64,000 bases of DNA from Celeribacter naphthalenivorans (GCF_020524585.1 NZ_JAIVLK010000007.1:124001-188000); one strand, 5' to 3'; numbered from the stretch's first letter, positions 51,604-61,072 are shown. The notes: a model not told the origin generated them from the letters alone. Made by a program: numbers and translations.

Positions 51604-54215
51604 GCCAGTTCTCCTTTGAGTTCACGCGAAGAGGCCGCCCGGCCACGTTGCAGGACGGTCACAAGGCCCAAAAGAAGGAGCGCAGGGATGAACATCAACT
51701 CTTTGGGGAGCTGATCGGCGGGGGCCTGCACGGCGGTCAGACGCACGGGCTCGTCGCCATAAAAGTCAAAACTGGCCAACTTGTCCGACAGATCGGTGCC
51801 AAACATCGGTTCGTCCATGACCATCGCGTCGCCCTCAGGCATCAGCATCAGACCAAGCGCATCGAGGCGCGCGGCCCCGCCCGGCTCTTCCGGGACGATC
51901 AGCGCAAGATGAAGCTCTTTCTCTTCAAGCGTGTCGAAATCCGGCCCCGTGACGACCACACGCAACTGCGATCCGACAGGTGCTTCGGCCAGGGCCTCTT
52001 CGACGGCGGCGGGGGCAATGTCGTGATAGGGCGACTGGATCATGTCCATGAAAAAGCCCGGTCGGAACAGAGCAAAGGCCACAAGCAAGAGCGCCGCAGT
52101 TTCCCAGATCCGCGACCGCGTGATGTAAAAGCCCATCGTGGCCGCCGTGAACACCAGAATGCCGATGGTCGCGATGACAAAGACAATGATCCCCTGCACC
52201 CAGGTCACATCGATCAACAAAAGATCGGTGTTGAAGATGAACACGAACGGCAGGGCCACGGTGCGCAGACTGTAGAAGAAGGCGGTAAAGCCGGTGCGGA
52301 TCGCATCGCCGCCCGAGACCGCCGCCGCCGCGAAACTCGCAAGTCCCACAGGCGGCGTCACATCCGCCATGATCCCGAAATAGAACACGAACAGGTGCAC
52401 GGCGATCAGCGGCACGATCAGACCCGATTGCGCGCCAAGCTCGACGACGACCGAAACCATGAGCGAGGACACAACGATATAGTTCGCCGTGGTCGGAAGG
52501 CCCATGCCGAGGATGAGCGACAGGATCGCCACGAACAGCAACATCAGAATGAGATTGCCGCCAGAAAGGAACTCGACGAAATCCGCCATCACCTGACCGA
52601 TGCCGGTCAAGGACACGGTGCCGACGATGATCCCGGCGGTGGCGGTCGCAAGGCCAATGCCGATCATGTTGCGCGCACCGTCGATCATACCTTCGACGAG
52701 ATCGACCACACCCTCTTTGACCTTCTGGCCCGCACCGCTTTCCCCTCGGAACATCGCCTTGAGCGGCTTTTGCGTCAGCAGGATAAAGAACAACAGGAAG
52801 GTCGCCCAAAACGCCGACAGGCCAGGCGATTTGCGTTCGATCATCAGGAAATAGACCAGAACGATGATCGGCATCAGGTAGTAAAGCCCGGCTTTCCAGA
52901 GCTTTGCCACATCGGGCAGTTCCACCACCTCGGCATTCGGATCGTCGGCCTCCAGCTCGTCGGCATCGGCGGCGAGCTTGATCAGCGCGACATAGATCAC
53001 GCCGAGCAAGACGGCGAGAATCCAGCCAGAACCTTCCGGCACGGCAGAGGTGATCAGCCGGACCGGGAATTGCGTGGCATAGCACAGCGCACCAAAGCCC
53101 GCGAAGAACAGGAACATCCCCATGATCGTGCGCCAGAGCGACACCACCTTGTTGCCAATCGTGGGCATGTTGTTTTTCACCGCTTCGAGGTGAACGATAT
53201 AGACCAGCGCGATATAGGAAATGATCGCGGGCACGAAGGCGTGCTTGATCACCTCGAAATAGGAAATGCCGACGTATTCCACCATGAGAAAGGCCGCTGC
53301 CCCCATCACGGGCGGCATGATCTGACCGTTCACAGAGGACGCGACCTCGACCGACCCGGCTTTCTCGGCCGAGAAACCCACGCGTTTCATCAGCGGAATG
53401 GTGAAGGTGCCGGTGGTGACCACATTGGCAATGGAGGAGCCGGAGATCAGACCAGTTGCAGCAGAGCCGACAACAGCGGCCTTGGCCGGACCGCCACGCA
53501 GGTGCCCCAGGGCGCCAAAAGCCATTTTGATGAAATAATTCCCGGCCCCGGCCTTATCGAGCAAAGCGCCGAACAGGACGAAGAGAAACACGAATTGCGT
53601 CGAGACGTTCAGCGCGATGCCAAAGACGCCCTCGGTCGTGATCCACATATGCGACATCGCCTTGCGCAGCGAGGCGCCCGCCCAGCGGATCGAGTCCGGC
53701 ACGGCCTCGGACGCCCCGAAGAACACATAGGCCAGAAACACGATGGCCAGCACGACCATCACCGGACCGAGCGTCCGGTAGGCCGCAATGAACAAAAATG
53801 CCAGACCTGCCAAGGCGAAATAGGCGTCGCTTGCGTCCGCGAGCCCGCCATTCGCGACGATTTTCTCGTAGAACACATAGCCATACATGGCCAAAAAGGC
53901 CCCGCCGAGACCGAGAATCCAGTCATACCACGGGACCGACGTCTTGGAGGCGGATTTGAACAAAGGATAGGACATGGCCGACAGAAAGATCGCAAAGGCG
54001 AGGTGAATCTGTCGCGCGTTGTTGATCATGTCGCCGGGCAGCACTTTGAGCCCGATCGGAGACGCCAGGAGCACTTGGAAAACCGACCACAACAGCGCAA
54101 CTGTCGCAATCACCTTACCCAATGTTCCCGGCACATTGCGTGCGCCACTGTCAGAGGCAGCAACCAGTTCCTGGAGCTCTTCCTCGTTCAACGCCCGTTT
54201 TTCAGCGTCTGCCAT
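51600..54215 (-). CDS. TRAP transporter fused permease (4TM/12TM, TAXI type)
   Basis: An 871-aa membrane protein in which the DctQ-like and DctM-like subunits are fused, as usual for TAXI-type TRAP systems. Conserved stretches include FVLFGALLDKAGAGNYFIKMAFG (about 230), AAVVGSAATGLISGSSIANVVTTGTFTIPLMKRVGF and NGQIMPPVMGAAAFLM. A C-terminal periplasmic-looking extension of about 120 residues follows the last transport helices (about 740-860) before a final hydrophobic segment. I start at the ATG at 54215, preceded by AGGGTGG, which gives a soluble N terminus MADAEKRALNEEELQ; the upstream in-frame extension has no such site. Confidence 0.93.
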   Translation of the reverse strand: MADAEKRALNEEELQELVAASDSGARNVPGTLGKVIATVALLWSVFQVLLASPIGLKVLPGDMINNARQIHLAFAIFLSAMSYPLFKSASKTSVPWYDWILGLGGAFLAMYGYVFYEKIVANGGLADASDAYFALAGLAFLFIAAYRTLGPVMVVLAIVFLAYVFFGASEAVPDSIRWAGASLRKAMSHMWITTEGVFGIALNVSTQFVFLFVLFGALLDKAGAGNYFIKMAFGALGHLRGGPAKAAVVGSAATGLISGSSIANVVTTGTFTIPLMKRVGFSAEKAGSVEVASSVNGQIMPPVMGAAAFLMVEYVGISYFEVIKHAFVPAIISYIALVYIVHLEAVKNNMPTIGNKVVSLWRTIMGMFLFFAGFGALCYATQFPVRLITSAVPEGSGWILAVLLGVIYVALIKLAADADELEADDPNAEVVELPDVAKLWKAGLYYLMPIIVLVYFLMIERKSPGLSAFWATFLLFFILLTQKPLKAMFRGESGAGQKVKEGVVDLVEGMIDGARNMIGIGLATATAGIIVGTVSLTGIGQVMADFVEFLSGGNLILMLLFVAILSLILGMGLPTTANYIVVSSLMVSVVVELGAQSGLIVPLIAVHLFVFYFGIMADVTPPVGLASFAAAAVSGGDAIRTGFTAFFYSLRTVALPFVFIFNTDLLLIDVTWVQGIIVFVIATIGILVFTAATMGFYITRSRIWETAALLLVAFALFRPGFFMDMIQSPYHDIAPAAVEEALAEAPVGSQLRVVVTGPDFDTLEEKELHLALIVPEEPGGAARLDALGLMLMPEGDAMVMDEPMFGTDLSDKLASFDFYGDEPVRLTAVQAPADQLPKELMFIPALLLLGLVTVLQRGRAASSRELKGELA

Positions 54216-54248
54216 GTGTAACCACCCTGATATTATTTTTTGGGAAAA

Positions 54249-54270
54249 GGGCGGCACTGATGCGCCGCCC
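54249..54270 (-). terminator. attenuator hairpin between TAXI binding protein and permease
   Basis: GGGCGGC (54249-54255) and GCCGCCC (54264-54270) form a stem followed, on the minus strand, by TTTTCCCAAAAAAT. Lying between two genes of one operon, it probably terminates part of the transcripts so that binding protein exceeds permease. Confidence 0.7.
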
Positions 54271-54289
54271 TCGAACTGTTAGGAACGGA

Positions 54290-55255
54290 TTATTCCATCC
54301 AGCCCTGTTCTTTGTAGTACTTCTCAGCACCCGGATGCAGCGGAGCGGAGAGACCGTCTTTGATCATTTCTTCCGGCTTCAGGTTGGCGAAGGCCGGATG
54401 CAGACCTTTGAAGTCTTCAAAGTTGTCGAACACGGCGGACACCACGGCGTAAACTGCATCTTCGGACACGTCCGCGGAGGTCACGATGGTCGCGCCGACA
54501 CCGAAGGTCTGCACGTCTTCGTCATTGCCACGGTACATGCCTGCCGGAATGGTCGCGGTCCGGTAGTAGGGGTTGTCGGCAACCAGTTCTTCAATCGCCG
54601 GGCCTGCCACTTCGACGAGCACGGAGTCACAGGCGGTGGTGGCCTCCTGAATGGACCCGGACGGGTGACCCACGGTGTAGACCATGGCGTCGATCTGGTT
54701 GTCGCACAGCGCCGCAGATTGTTCCGCAGGCTTCAGTTCGGTCGCCAGAGCGAAATCGTCGGTGGTCCAGCCAAGCTTGTCCATGACAACTTCCATGGTC
54801 GCGCGTTGACCGGAACCGGGGTTGCCGATGTTCATGCGCTTGCCTTTGAGATCTTCAAAGGTTTTCACGCCGGAATCTGCGCGCGCCACAACGGTGAAGG
54901 GCTCGGGGTGGATGGAAAACACGGCACGCAGGCCATCGAAGGGCTCACCATCGAACTGCACGACGCCGTTGAATGCGTTGTACTGGATGTCGGATTGCGC
55001 AACGCCGAATTCCAGCTCGCCTTCCTTGATCGTGTTCACGTTGTACACCGAACCGCCCGTGGATTCGACCGAACAACGCACGCCGGTTTCCTTGCGGTTC
55101 TTGTTGACCAGACGACAGATCGCGCCGCCGGCCGGGTAATACACACCGGTCACACCGCCGGTGCCGATGGTGACGAACTCTTCAGCCATCGCAGAGCCCG
55201 CAATCATCGCGGAAGCAGCAGCGGCAGCGAGGCCGAGTTTCATGTGTTTGGTCAT
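54290..55255 (-). CDS. TAXI-family TRAP transporter solute-binding protein
   Basis: A 321-aa periplasmic protein. The signal peptide ends at GSAMAEE near residue 25, followed by [25 protein letters not shown], the diagnostic start of TAXI proteins. [16 protein letters not shown] (about 140-155) matches the glutamate/anion-binding region of the family. TAXI proteins bind small carboxylates, glutamate being the best-known ligand. It is encoded between the RpiR regulator and the fused permease on the same strand. Confidence 0.94.
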   Translation of the reverse strand: MTKHMKLGLAAAAASAMIAGSAMAEEFVTIGTGGVTGVYYPAGGAICRLVNKNRKETGVRCSVESTGGSVYNVNTIKEGELEFGVAQSDIQYNAFNGVVQFDGEPFDGLRAVFSIHPEPFTVVARADSGVKTFEDLKGKRMNIGNPGSGQRATMEVVMDKLGWTTDDFALATELKPAEQSAALCDNQIDAMVYTVGHPSGSIQEATTACDSVLVEVAGPAIEELVADNPYYRTATIPAGMYRGNDEDVQTFGVGATIVTSADVSEDAVYAVVSAVFDNFEDFKGLHPAFANLKPEEMIKDGLSAPLHPGAEKYYKEQGWME

Positions 55256-55300
55256 AAGTGACTCCCTTAGTGTTTTTGGTCATCCCGAGGCATCCTCGCC

Positions 55301-56251
55301 TCAGAGATCGACCACTTCTCCAAGCGCCCGGTTGTGGCGCTCGATCTCTGATATGCGTTCCACAACATCCGGTCCGGCGTGTTGCGCAAGCATGGCCATG
55401 AGCATTTCAAGAAAAAATACCGTGGTGGTGTAAGTGTTAAAAAAGTTCGGAGTTTCCCCTGGAATGATGACCGAAGTATTGGCGTAACGCAATGCGGGGG
55501 AGGCATACCCATCCGTGATTACAGTGACATGCACCCCTTGACGTCGCGCAACCTCAGCCGCGTGGACCGAGACCCGCGCAGAGGGGGTCATGGTGATGAC
55601 CAACATGGCGTCCCGCGCGTCCATCTCGCTGAGCGCTGAGCCGTAGGACGCCCCCATACGCCCGGCAAGCCGCCACTTATCGCCAAGAAAATTGGCCATA
55701 TACCCGGCGTATTCCGCAATCCCCGTAGAGCCCAACGCCCCCACGATCAGCACGCGGCGCGCCTTGTGCAACACCTCGACCAGATCCGCGAGACGCGCAG
55801 GATCAAGCCCCCGCACAAGCTCATCAAGGTTGTGATGGGCCGTCTCCAGAGAGCGCATCAAAAGCCGTTCCGATGCACCCTGTTGATTCTCCCGAAGGTC
55901 CTTCGCGCGTGTGGCGAAGGTCGAAACCTTGAGGGAAAGCTGGGAGCGCACGGCTTCGCGCAGGGTTTCAAATGTTTCAAACCCCAAAGCGCGGGCCAGA
56001 CGGCTGAAGGTAGCCGGAGCGATTCGCGCCTCCTCTGCGAGGGCCCGCAGCGACCGCGTCGCCACATCCAGCGGGTTTTCGACAAGATAATCCCCGGCCT
56101 CGCGCAGGCGCGGGCTCAAATCGGCGTAATGCTCCGCCAGCCTTTGCTGATAACTCGCCGACAATCTGCCATCCCGCGCATGTGATGTGGTTCTCAGGAC
56201 TGTTTCAATTGTTTCAATTATTGTCAACTCTCGAACCATGTGTTTCATCAT
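55301..56251 (-). CDS. RpiR-family transcriptional regulator (HTH_6 plus SIS domain)
   Basis: A 316-aa regulator. The HTH lies at about residues 40-95 (LSPRLREAGDYLVENPLDVATRSLRALAEEARIAPATFSRLARALGF, in parts), and the SIS domain begins near RRVLIVGALGSTGIAEYAG (about 165). The first codons include a repeated Ile-Glu-Thr. Several starts are possible (ATG at 56251, 56248 and 56239). Downstream on the same strand are the TAXI transporter genes, with a 45-nt gap. On the other side the aminotransferase operon diverges from a very short intergenic region, so one site can control both directions. Confidence 0.9.
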   Translation of the reverse strand: MMKHMVRELTIIETIETVLRTTSHARDGRLSASYQQRLAEHYADLSPRLREAGDYLVENPLDVATRSLRALAEEARIAPATFSRLARALGFETFETLREAVRSQLSLKVSTFATRAKDLRENQQGASERLLMRSLETAHHNLDELVRGLDPARLADLVEVLHKARRVLIVGALGSTGIAEYAGYMANFLGDKWRLAGRMGASYGSALSEMDARDAMLVITMTPSARVSVHAAEVARRQGVHVTVITDGYASPALRYANTSVIIPGETPNFFNTYTTTVFFLEMLMAMLAQHAGPDVVERISEIERHNRALGEVVDL

Positions 56252-56257
56252 GTGAAA
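56243..56257. promoter_or_regulatory. candidate RpiR operator at the divergent start
   Basis: TTTCA (56243-56247) and TGAAA (56253-56257) form an inverted repeat with a 5-bp spacer. It covers the RpiR start codon and lies about 40 bp before the aminotransferase start. The short divergent region leaves little other room for an operator; autoregulation is inferred. Confidence 0.4.
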
Positions 56258-56297
56258 GGTGACCGCTTCAGGCGGCCTCTTCTCACCCGGAGCACAG

Positions 56298-57635
56298 ATG
56301 ATGACGCATGTTTTCTACCGCAATTCCCGCACCACACCGCCGACGGCCGTCCGTGGCGAAGGCGCTTACATTTATGACAGCACCGGCAAGCGGTATCTGG
56401 ATGGCTCCGGCGGCGCGGCGGTGTCTTGTCTCGGGCATTCCGATCCCGATGTGATTGCGGCAGTGCAGGCACAGGTCGGAACGCTCGAATTTGCCCACAC
56501 CGGCTTTTTCACCTCGGACCCTGCCGAAGCTCTGGCCGAACGCCTGATTGCCCATGCCCCCGACGGGCTTGATAAGGTCTATTTCCTGTCCGGCGGCTCG
56601 GAAGCGGTGGAAACCGCGCTTAAAATGGCGCGGCAATATTTCGTCGAAACCGGCGAACCGCAGCGCACGCGGTTCATCTCGCGCCGCCAAAGCTATCACG
56701 GCAACACTTTGGGCGCGCTCGCGGCGGGCGGCAATGTCTGGCGCAAGGCGCAATTCGCCCCGCTTCTCGCGGAAACCTCTCATATCGCGCCGTGTTATGC
56801 CTATCGCGAACAAGAGGCGGGCGAGAGCCTTGAGGCCTACGGTCTGCGGGCTGCCAATGCGTTGGAAGAAGAATTGCTGCGGGTCGGGCCGGACACTGTC
56901 ATCGCCTTCATCGCGGAGCCGGTTGTCGGGGCGACGCTGGGCGCGGTGCCCGCTGTGCCCGGATATTTCAAACGCATCCGCGAGATTTGTGATCGCTACG
57001 GTGTGCTTTTGATCCTCGATGAGGTGATGTGCGGCATGGGGCGCACCGGCACGCTTTTCGCCTGTGAACAGGACGGCGTCGCCCCCGACATCCTCACCAT
57101 CGCCAAGGGACTCGGTGCCGGGTATCAGCCGATCGGCGCCACGCTCTGTTCCGCCCGCATTCACGAGGCATTTGTGCAAGGCTCCGGTTTTTTTCAGCAT
57201 GGCCACACCTATATCGGCCACCCGGTCGCCTGTGCAGCAGGCGATGCGGTCGTGACGAAACTTACGGAGGGCGGGCTTGTCGAACGCGCGGCCCGGATGG
57301 GCGACACCCTCGATCACGCCCTGCGCGCCGCGTTTGCGGATCATCCCCATATTGGCGACATGCGCGGGCGTGGCATGTTCCGCGGGCTGGAAATCGTCGC
57401 GGATCGCGACAGCAAAACCCCCTTCGATCCGGCGCTTGGGATCAACAAAAAGGTGAAAGCCGCTGCCTTCGAGGCCGGGCTGATCTGTTACCCGATGGGG
57501 GGCACAGTCGATGGGCAAAAGGGCGATCACGTGCTCCTCGCGCCGCCCTTCATCTTGACCGATGATCAGGTCGGGGAGTTGGTCGAAAAACTCAGCACCG
57601 CGTTTGAGAGCGCTTTGACCGGAGCCCTCTCGTGA
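56298..57635 (+). CDS. class III PLP-dependent aminotransferase
   Basis: A 445-aa fold-type-I aminotransferase of the omega-amino-acid/diamine subgroup. Visible motifs: GSEAVETALKMARQYFVETG (about 97), YHGNTLGA (about 133), the Asp-containing ILDEVMCGMGRTG (about 238-250) and the PLP lysine in LTIAKGLGAGYQPIGA (about 270). I start at the ATG at 56298 (or 56301), preceded by CGGAG; a GTG at 56259 would extend the protein across the promoter. It shares GTGA with the BKACE gene, so the two act together: transamination of a beta- or omega-amino acid would give the oxo acid used by BKACE (inference). Confidence 0.92.
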   Translation: MMTHVFYRNSRTTPPTAVRGEGAYIYDSTGKRYLDGSGGAAVSCLGHSDPDVIAAVQAQVGTLEFAHTGFFTSDPAEALAERLIAHAPDGLDKVYFLSGGSEAVETALKMARQYFVETGEPQRTRFISRRQSYHGNTLGALAAGGNVWRKAQFAPLLAETSHIAPCYAYREQEAGESLEAYGLRAANALEEELLRVGPDTVIAFIAEPVVGATLGAVPAVPGYFKRIREICDRYGVLLILDEVMCGMGRTGTLFACEQDGVAPDILTIAKGLGAGYQPIGATLCSARIHEAFVQGSGFFQHGHTYIGHPVACAAGDAVVTKLTEGGLVERAARMGDTLDHALRAAFADHPHIGDMRGRGMFRGLEIVADRDSKTPFDPALGINKKVKAAAFEAGLICYPMGGTVDGQKGDHVLLAPPFILTDDQVGELVEKLSTAFESALTGALS

Positions 57636-58399
57636 CCGCCCTGCCCCGCATCATGGTCGCCCCCAATGGTGCGACAAAGACCAAGGCCGACCACCCTGCG
57701 CTTCCGATGTCCCTTGATGAGCTGACCGACACCGCGCGGGCCTGCCAAACGGCAGGCGCACAGGGGCTGCATTTCCATTTGCGCACCCCCGAGGGCACGC
57801 ACCTCCTCGACAGCGGCGCCTATCGCGAGGCTTTGGCGCATCTCTCGGAGCAGGTTCCGGGGCTGGCGCTTCAGATCACGACGGAGGCCGCAGGCATTTA
57901 CCATCCGCCACATCAACGCCATGTCGCGCTGCACTCGGGCGCCTCGCTGGTCTCTGTCTCCCTGCGCGAAATGTTGCGGGATGGGGCGGAGGTGGCCGGG
58001 CGTTTTTATAGGGACTGCGCGGACGCCGGGATCACTGTCCAACATATCTGTTACGACCGGGAGGATGCCGAACATCTCGCCCGCGTGCTGCCATGTGAGC
58101 AGTTCGAAAATCCCGCGCTGCAACTCCTGTTCGTGCTGGGGCGCTATACGGCGGGGCAAATTTCCTCCCCCGACATGCTCACCCCCTTTACGCAATGGAT
58201 GCGCAGCCGTGGGATCGCACCCGATTGGGCGGTCTGTGCCTTTGGGACGGGGGAAACGGCCGCGCTGACAGCTGCGGCTGCGTTGGGTGGGAAAATGCGA
58301 GTGGGCTTTGAAAATTCGCTGTGGCATGCCGATGGGACATTGGCCGAAAACAATGCCGCGCGGGTCGCAGACCTCTGTGCCGCCTTGGCGTTGAGCTAG
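57632..58399 (+). CDS. BKACE family beta-keto acid cleavage enzyme (DUF849)
   Basis: A 255-aa TIM-barrel enzyme, shorter than the usual 270-310. The N terminus IMVAPNGATKTKADHPALP and the metal-binding HFHLR (His-x-His, about 47-51) are family hallmarks. GKMRVGFENSLW (about 220) carries the conserved Arg and metal-ligand Glu; the residue after that Glu is Asn where the characterised Kce has Asp. BKACE enzymes condense a beta-keto acid with acetyl-CoA, yielding acetoacetate and a new CoA ester. The GTG start at 57632 overlaps the aminotransferase stop. The substrate is not predictable from sequence alone. Confidence 0.85.
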   Translation: MTALPRIMVAPNGATKTKADHPALPMSLDELTDTARACQTAGAQGLHFHLRTPEGTHLLDSGAYREALAHLSEQVPGLALQITTEAAGIYHPPHQRHVALHSGASLVSVSLREMLRDGAEVAGRFYRDCADAGITVQHICYDREDAEHLARVLPCEQFENPALQLLFVLGRYTAGQISSPDMLTPFTQWMRSRGIAPDWAVCAFGTGETAALTAAAALGGKMRVGFENSLWHADGTLAENNAARVADLCAALALS

Positions 58400-58429
58400 A
58401 GGCAGGCGTCATGGTTTCACGACGCGCGT

Positions 58430-58458
58430 CGGGCGCGTGATATGAAAACACGCGCCCG
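58430..58458. terminator. bidirectional terminator-like hairpin
   Basis: CGGGCGCGTG (58430-58439) pairs exactly with CACGCGCCCG (58449-58458) over a 9-nt loop. It lies between the convergent BKACE and aldehyde dehydrogenase genes. T-tails are short on both strands. Confidence 0.65.
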
Positions 58459-58510
58459 TTGAGTGATATGTTCGACCCGATGTGGATCCGGTCAGAAAAA
58501 CCGCACCCTT

Positions 58511-60043
58511 TTAGAACGAAGCAAGATCCTCAGGCAGGACGCCCTCCGGGATGTTCTGGAAGCACACCGGGCGCAGGAAACGGCGGATCGACAGGGTGCC
58601 GACCGAGGTCGCGCCAAAATTTGTCGACGCCGGGTAAGGCCCGCCGTGCACCATGGCATCGGCCACTTCGACACCTGTCGGGAAATTGTTCGCCATGACC
58701 CGGCCCGCCTTGCGCTCCAACACTGGCAGAAGTTTCCGCGCCAGCACCGCATCGCCTGCATCCATGTGCAGCGTCGCGGTCAATTGCCCCTCAAACCCCT
58801 TGGCCAACTCCACCATCTGCTCCGGCGTCTCGGTGCGGATGACCAGTCCAAGCGGCCCAAAGACCTCTTCGCCCAGAGCATGATCCTGCAGATAGGCCTG
58901 AGCATCGGTTTCATAAAGGTTCGGACAAACGTCACGCCCCGCGCTTTCGGTCTCGAACACCGCACGGACAGAGTTGCGGTCGTGGAACCGAGCCTTGCCC
59001 GCGACATAAGCCGAGGCGATGCCATCGGTCAGCATAGTCTGTGGCGCAACGGCGCTCAGGGCTTTGGCGGCGGCGGCCACAATGGCGTCCCCTTCCGACC
59101 CTTTGGCAATCACCGCGATGCCGGGGTTGGTGCAGAACTGCCCTGCCCCCATTGTCAACGACCCAGCCCAGCCCGTGCCGATGGCCTCACCACGCGCGGC
59201 GGCCGCTTCGGGCAGGATGAACATCGGGTTCACAGACCCCAGCTCCCCAAAGAAGGGGATCGGTTCCGGACGCTGCGCGCAAAGATCGAACAAGGCCCGA
59301 CCACCGCCCAAAGAGCCTGTAAAGCCCACGGCCTTGATCAGCGGATGCTGCACGAGCGCGGCCCCGACCTCGCGTGTGCCGCCCTGAATGAACGAAAAAA
59401 CACCCTTCGGCATGCCCGTCTTTTCAATCGCGGCATGGATCGCTTCGGCAATGATTTCGCCGGTGCCCGGGTGCGCAGAATGGCCTTTGACCACGACCGG
59501 ACAGCCAGCCGCCAGTGCCGCAGCGGTGTCCCCGCCTGCGGTGGAAAAGGCCAGCGGAAAGTTCGATGCGCCGAAAACCGCAACGGGACCAATCGGACGC
59601 TGGATCATCCGCAGTTCCGGACGCGGCAGGGGCTGACGATCAGGCAGCGCCTCGTCGACACGGCGGTCGAGATAGGCGCCTTCACGAATATGCGTCGCGA
59701 AGAGGCGCAACTGCCCGGTGGTCCGGCCACGTTCGCCTTGCAAACGGCCCTCCGGCAAGCCGGTTTCCTGTGTGCCGATCTCGGTGATCGCCTCGGCACG
59801 GGCTTCGATTTCATCTGCGATGGCCTCAAGAAAGACCGCGCGTTCCTCGCGCGACGTGTAGCCATAGCTCCAAAAGGCCTCTTCTGCCGCCTCACAGGCA
59901 GCATTCACCAGATCAACCGTGCCGACACTAAATCTATGCGACGGCCCGTGGGCGGGCTCGGAGGCAAAGGTCTCGGCACTGGCGATCCAGTCGCCCGCGA
60001 CCAGATGTTTGCCGTGCGGGGTGAAGACAGAGCTGTCCGTCAT
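58511..60043 (-). CDS. 2-oxoglutarate-semialdehyde (2,5-dioxovalerate) dehydrogenase-type aldehyde dehydrogenase
   Basis: A 510-aa ALDH of the subgroup that oxidises 2-oxoglutarate semialdehyde to 2-oxoglutarate. Typical elements are the early HLVAGDWI, GPVAVFGASNFPLAFSTAGGDTAAALAAGCPVV in parts (about 148-180), FGELGSVNPMFI with the catalytic Glu, and GAGQFCTNPG with the catalytic Cys near 290. The ATG at 60043 follows AAAGGA. The KdgD-like dehydratase at 62005 makes exactly this semialdehyde, which strongly supports the assignment. It lies 57 nt downstream of the UxuA-like gene in the same operon. Confidence 0.88.
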   Translation of the reverse strand: MTDSSVFTPHGKHLVAGDWIASAETFASEPAHGPSHRFSVGTVDLVNAACEAAEEAFWSYGYTSREERAVFLEAIADEIEARAEAITEIGTQETGLPEGRLQGERGRTTGQLRLFATHIREGAYLDRRVDEALPDRQPLPRPELRMIQRPIGPVAVFGASNFPLAFSTAGGDTAAALAAGCPVVVKGHSAHPGTGEIIAEAIHAAIEKTGMPKGVFSFIQGGTREVGAALVQHPLIKAVGFTGSLGGGRALFDLCAQRPEPIPFFGELGSVNPMFILPEAAAARGEAIGTGWAGSLTMGAGQFCTNPGIAVIAKGSEGDAIVAAAAKALSAVAPQTMLTDGIASAYVAGKARFHDRNSVRAVFETESAGRDVCPNLYETDAQAYLQDHALGEEVFGPLGLVIRTETPEQMVELAKGFEGQLTATLHMDAGDAVLARKLLPVLERKAGRVMANNFPTGVEVADAMVHGGPYPASTNFGATSVGTLSIRRFLRPVCFQNIPEGVLPEDLASF

Positions 60044-60100
60044 ACTGCATCCTTTCAAAGTGTATTGTCTCATCAAAACGGGGCACAAAACGCGTCCCGA

Positions 60101-61072
60101 TCACGCGCCTTTCGCGTGCTGAATGGCGGCGGCGATATAACCGTAGGAAAATGCGAAAGCGGCACCTTCCGGGTCCACGGCGTCGATCTCGGGCACATGA
60201 TCCGGCATGACCATATACTGATAGCCGACCTCTTCGAGGACCCGCAGCACGCGCAACATATTCACATCGCCATCGTCGGGCAGCACCTCTGAGAACCCTC
60301 CTTTGCTACCCTGAATGTTCCGGAAGTGAATGTTGAACAGCTTTCCGCGCGTCCCGAACCACCGGATGATGTCGTCCATCTCGGCATCCGGCGCATCAAG
60401 GTTTTCGGCCATAGTTCCGATACAGAAGTTGAGACCGTGATAAGGGCTTTCGTGGGTCTCGACAAAACGCTTCATGCCTTCGAACGTGCCCAGAATACGG
60501 GTCACACCACGATAGCCGGGCGGGGTCCAGGGGTCGTGCGGATGACAGGCCAGCCGGACCTTGGCGCTGGTCGCGACCGGCACAACATGGCGCAGAAAAT
60601 ACTCGGCCCGCTCCCAGATCTCTTCTTCTTCCAGAGGCTCACACGGCGGCGCGGTGTCAGGGTCCATTTTGTCCCAGAAGAAGGACGGCAGGCGCGCACC
60701 GCCGCGCCCGATCTCATCTTCGCTGCGCGGGATGCCAATGTAGTTGAAGTTGTATTTGGCCGCCGGAATACCGGCCCGGGCACAATTCTCGATGAGCTCA
60801 CAGATGCCCGCGATCTGGCGGTCCCGCTCCGGCCCGGCCAGAAGAATGTCGGCGCAGGGCGCGCGATCCACGGCCACCGAAGGCAACGGCAACTGGATCA
60901 TATCCAAGATCATGCCATGAGATGCGACCTCATCACGGTGCCGCTCCAATGCCTCAAGCGTCCATTCCGTCCACGGCCCGGGCGGGTCCAGTGAAATATG
61001 GCGAACACCGAACTGTGTCAGCATCTTAAAGTCAGTGGCATGACGCGGTTCGCGCTGTGTTCCGATATACAT
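60101..61072 (-). CDS. mannonate-dehydratase-like (UxuA family) enzyme
   Basis: A 323-aa TIM-barrel protein of the UxuA/xylose-isomerase-like superfamily. Conserved stretches include KYNFNYIG (about 123), RLACHPHDPWTPPGYRG with the metal-ligand His (about 187), the NFCIGTMAE segment (about 230) and FNIHFRNIQGS (about 265). UxuA converts D-mannonate to 2-keto-3-deoxygluconate. This protein is shorter than E. coli UxuA (394 aa), and no KDG kinase or aldolase is nearby, so a related sugar acid may be the substrate. GGGAGGAG precedes the ATG at 61072. A 17-bp palindrome 30 bp upstream is the likely GntR operator. Confidence 0.82.
   Translation of the reverse strand: MYIGTQREPRHATDFKMLTQFGVRHISLDPPGPWTEWTLEALERHRDEVASHGMILDMIQLPLPSVAVDRAPCADILLAGPERDRQIAGICELIENCARAGIPAAKYNFNYIGIPRSEDEIGRGGARLPSFFWDKMDPDTAPPCEPLEEEEIWERAEYFLRHVVPVATSAKVRLACHPHDPWTPPGYRGVTRILGTFEGMKRFVETHESPYHGLNFCIGTMAENLDAPDAEMDDIIRWFGTRGKLFNIHFRNIQGSKGGFSEVLPDDGDVNMLRVLRVLEEVGYQYMVMPDHVPEIDAVDPEGAAFAFSYGYIAAAIQHAKGA

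Noticed and set aside
51648-54221. An 857-codon open frame on the plus strand opposite the TAXI-TRAP permease
   Set aside because: It is entirely antisense to a recognisable membrane transporter, its composition is low-complexity and charged, and it has no family resemblance or ribosome-binding site.
56201-56218. Tandem TGTTTCAAT repeats that look like an operator
   Set aside because: They fall inside the RpiR coding sequence and encode a repeated Ile-Glu-Thr; a protein-level repeat is the simpler explanation.
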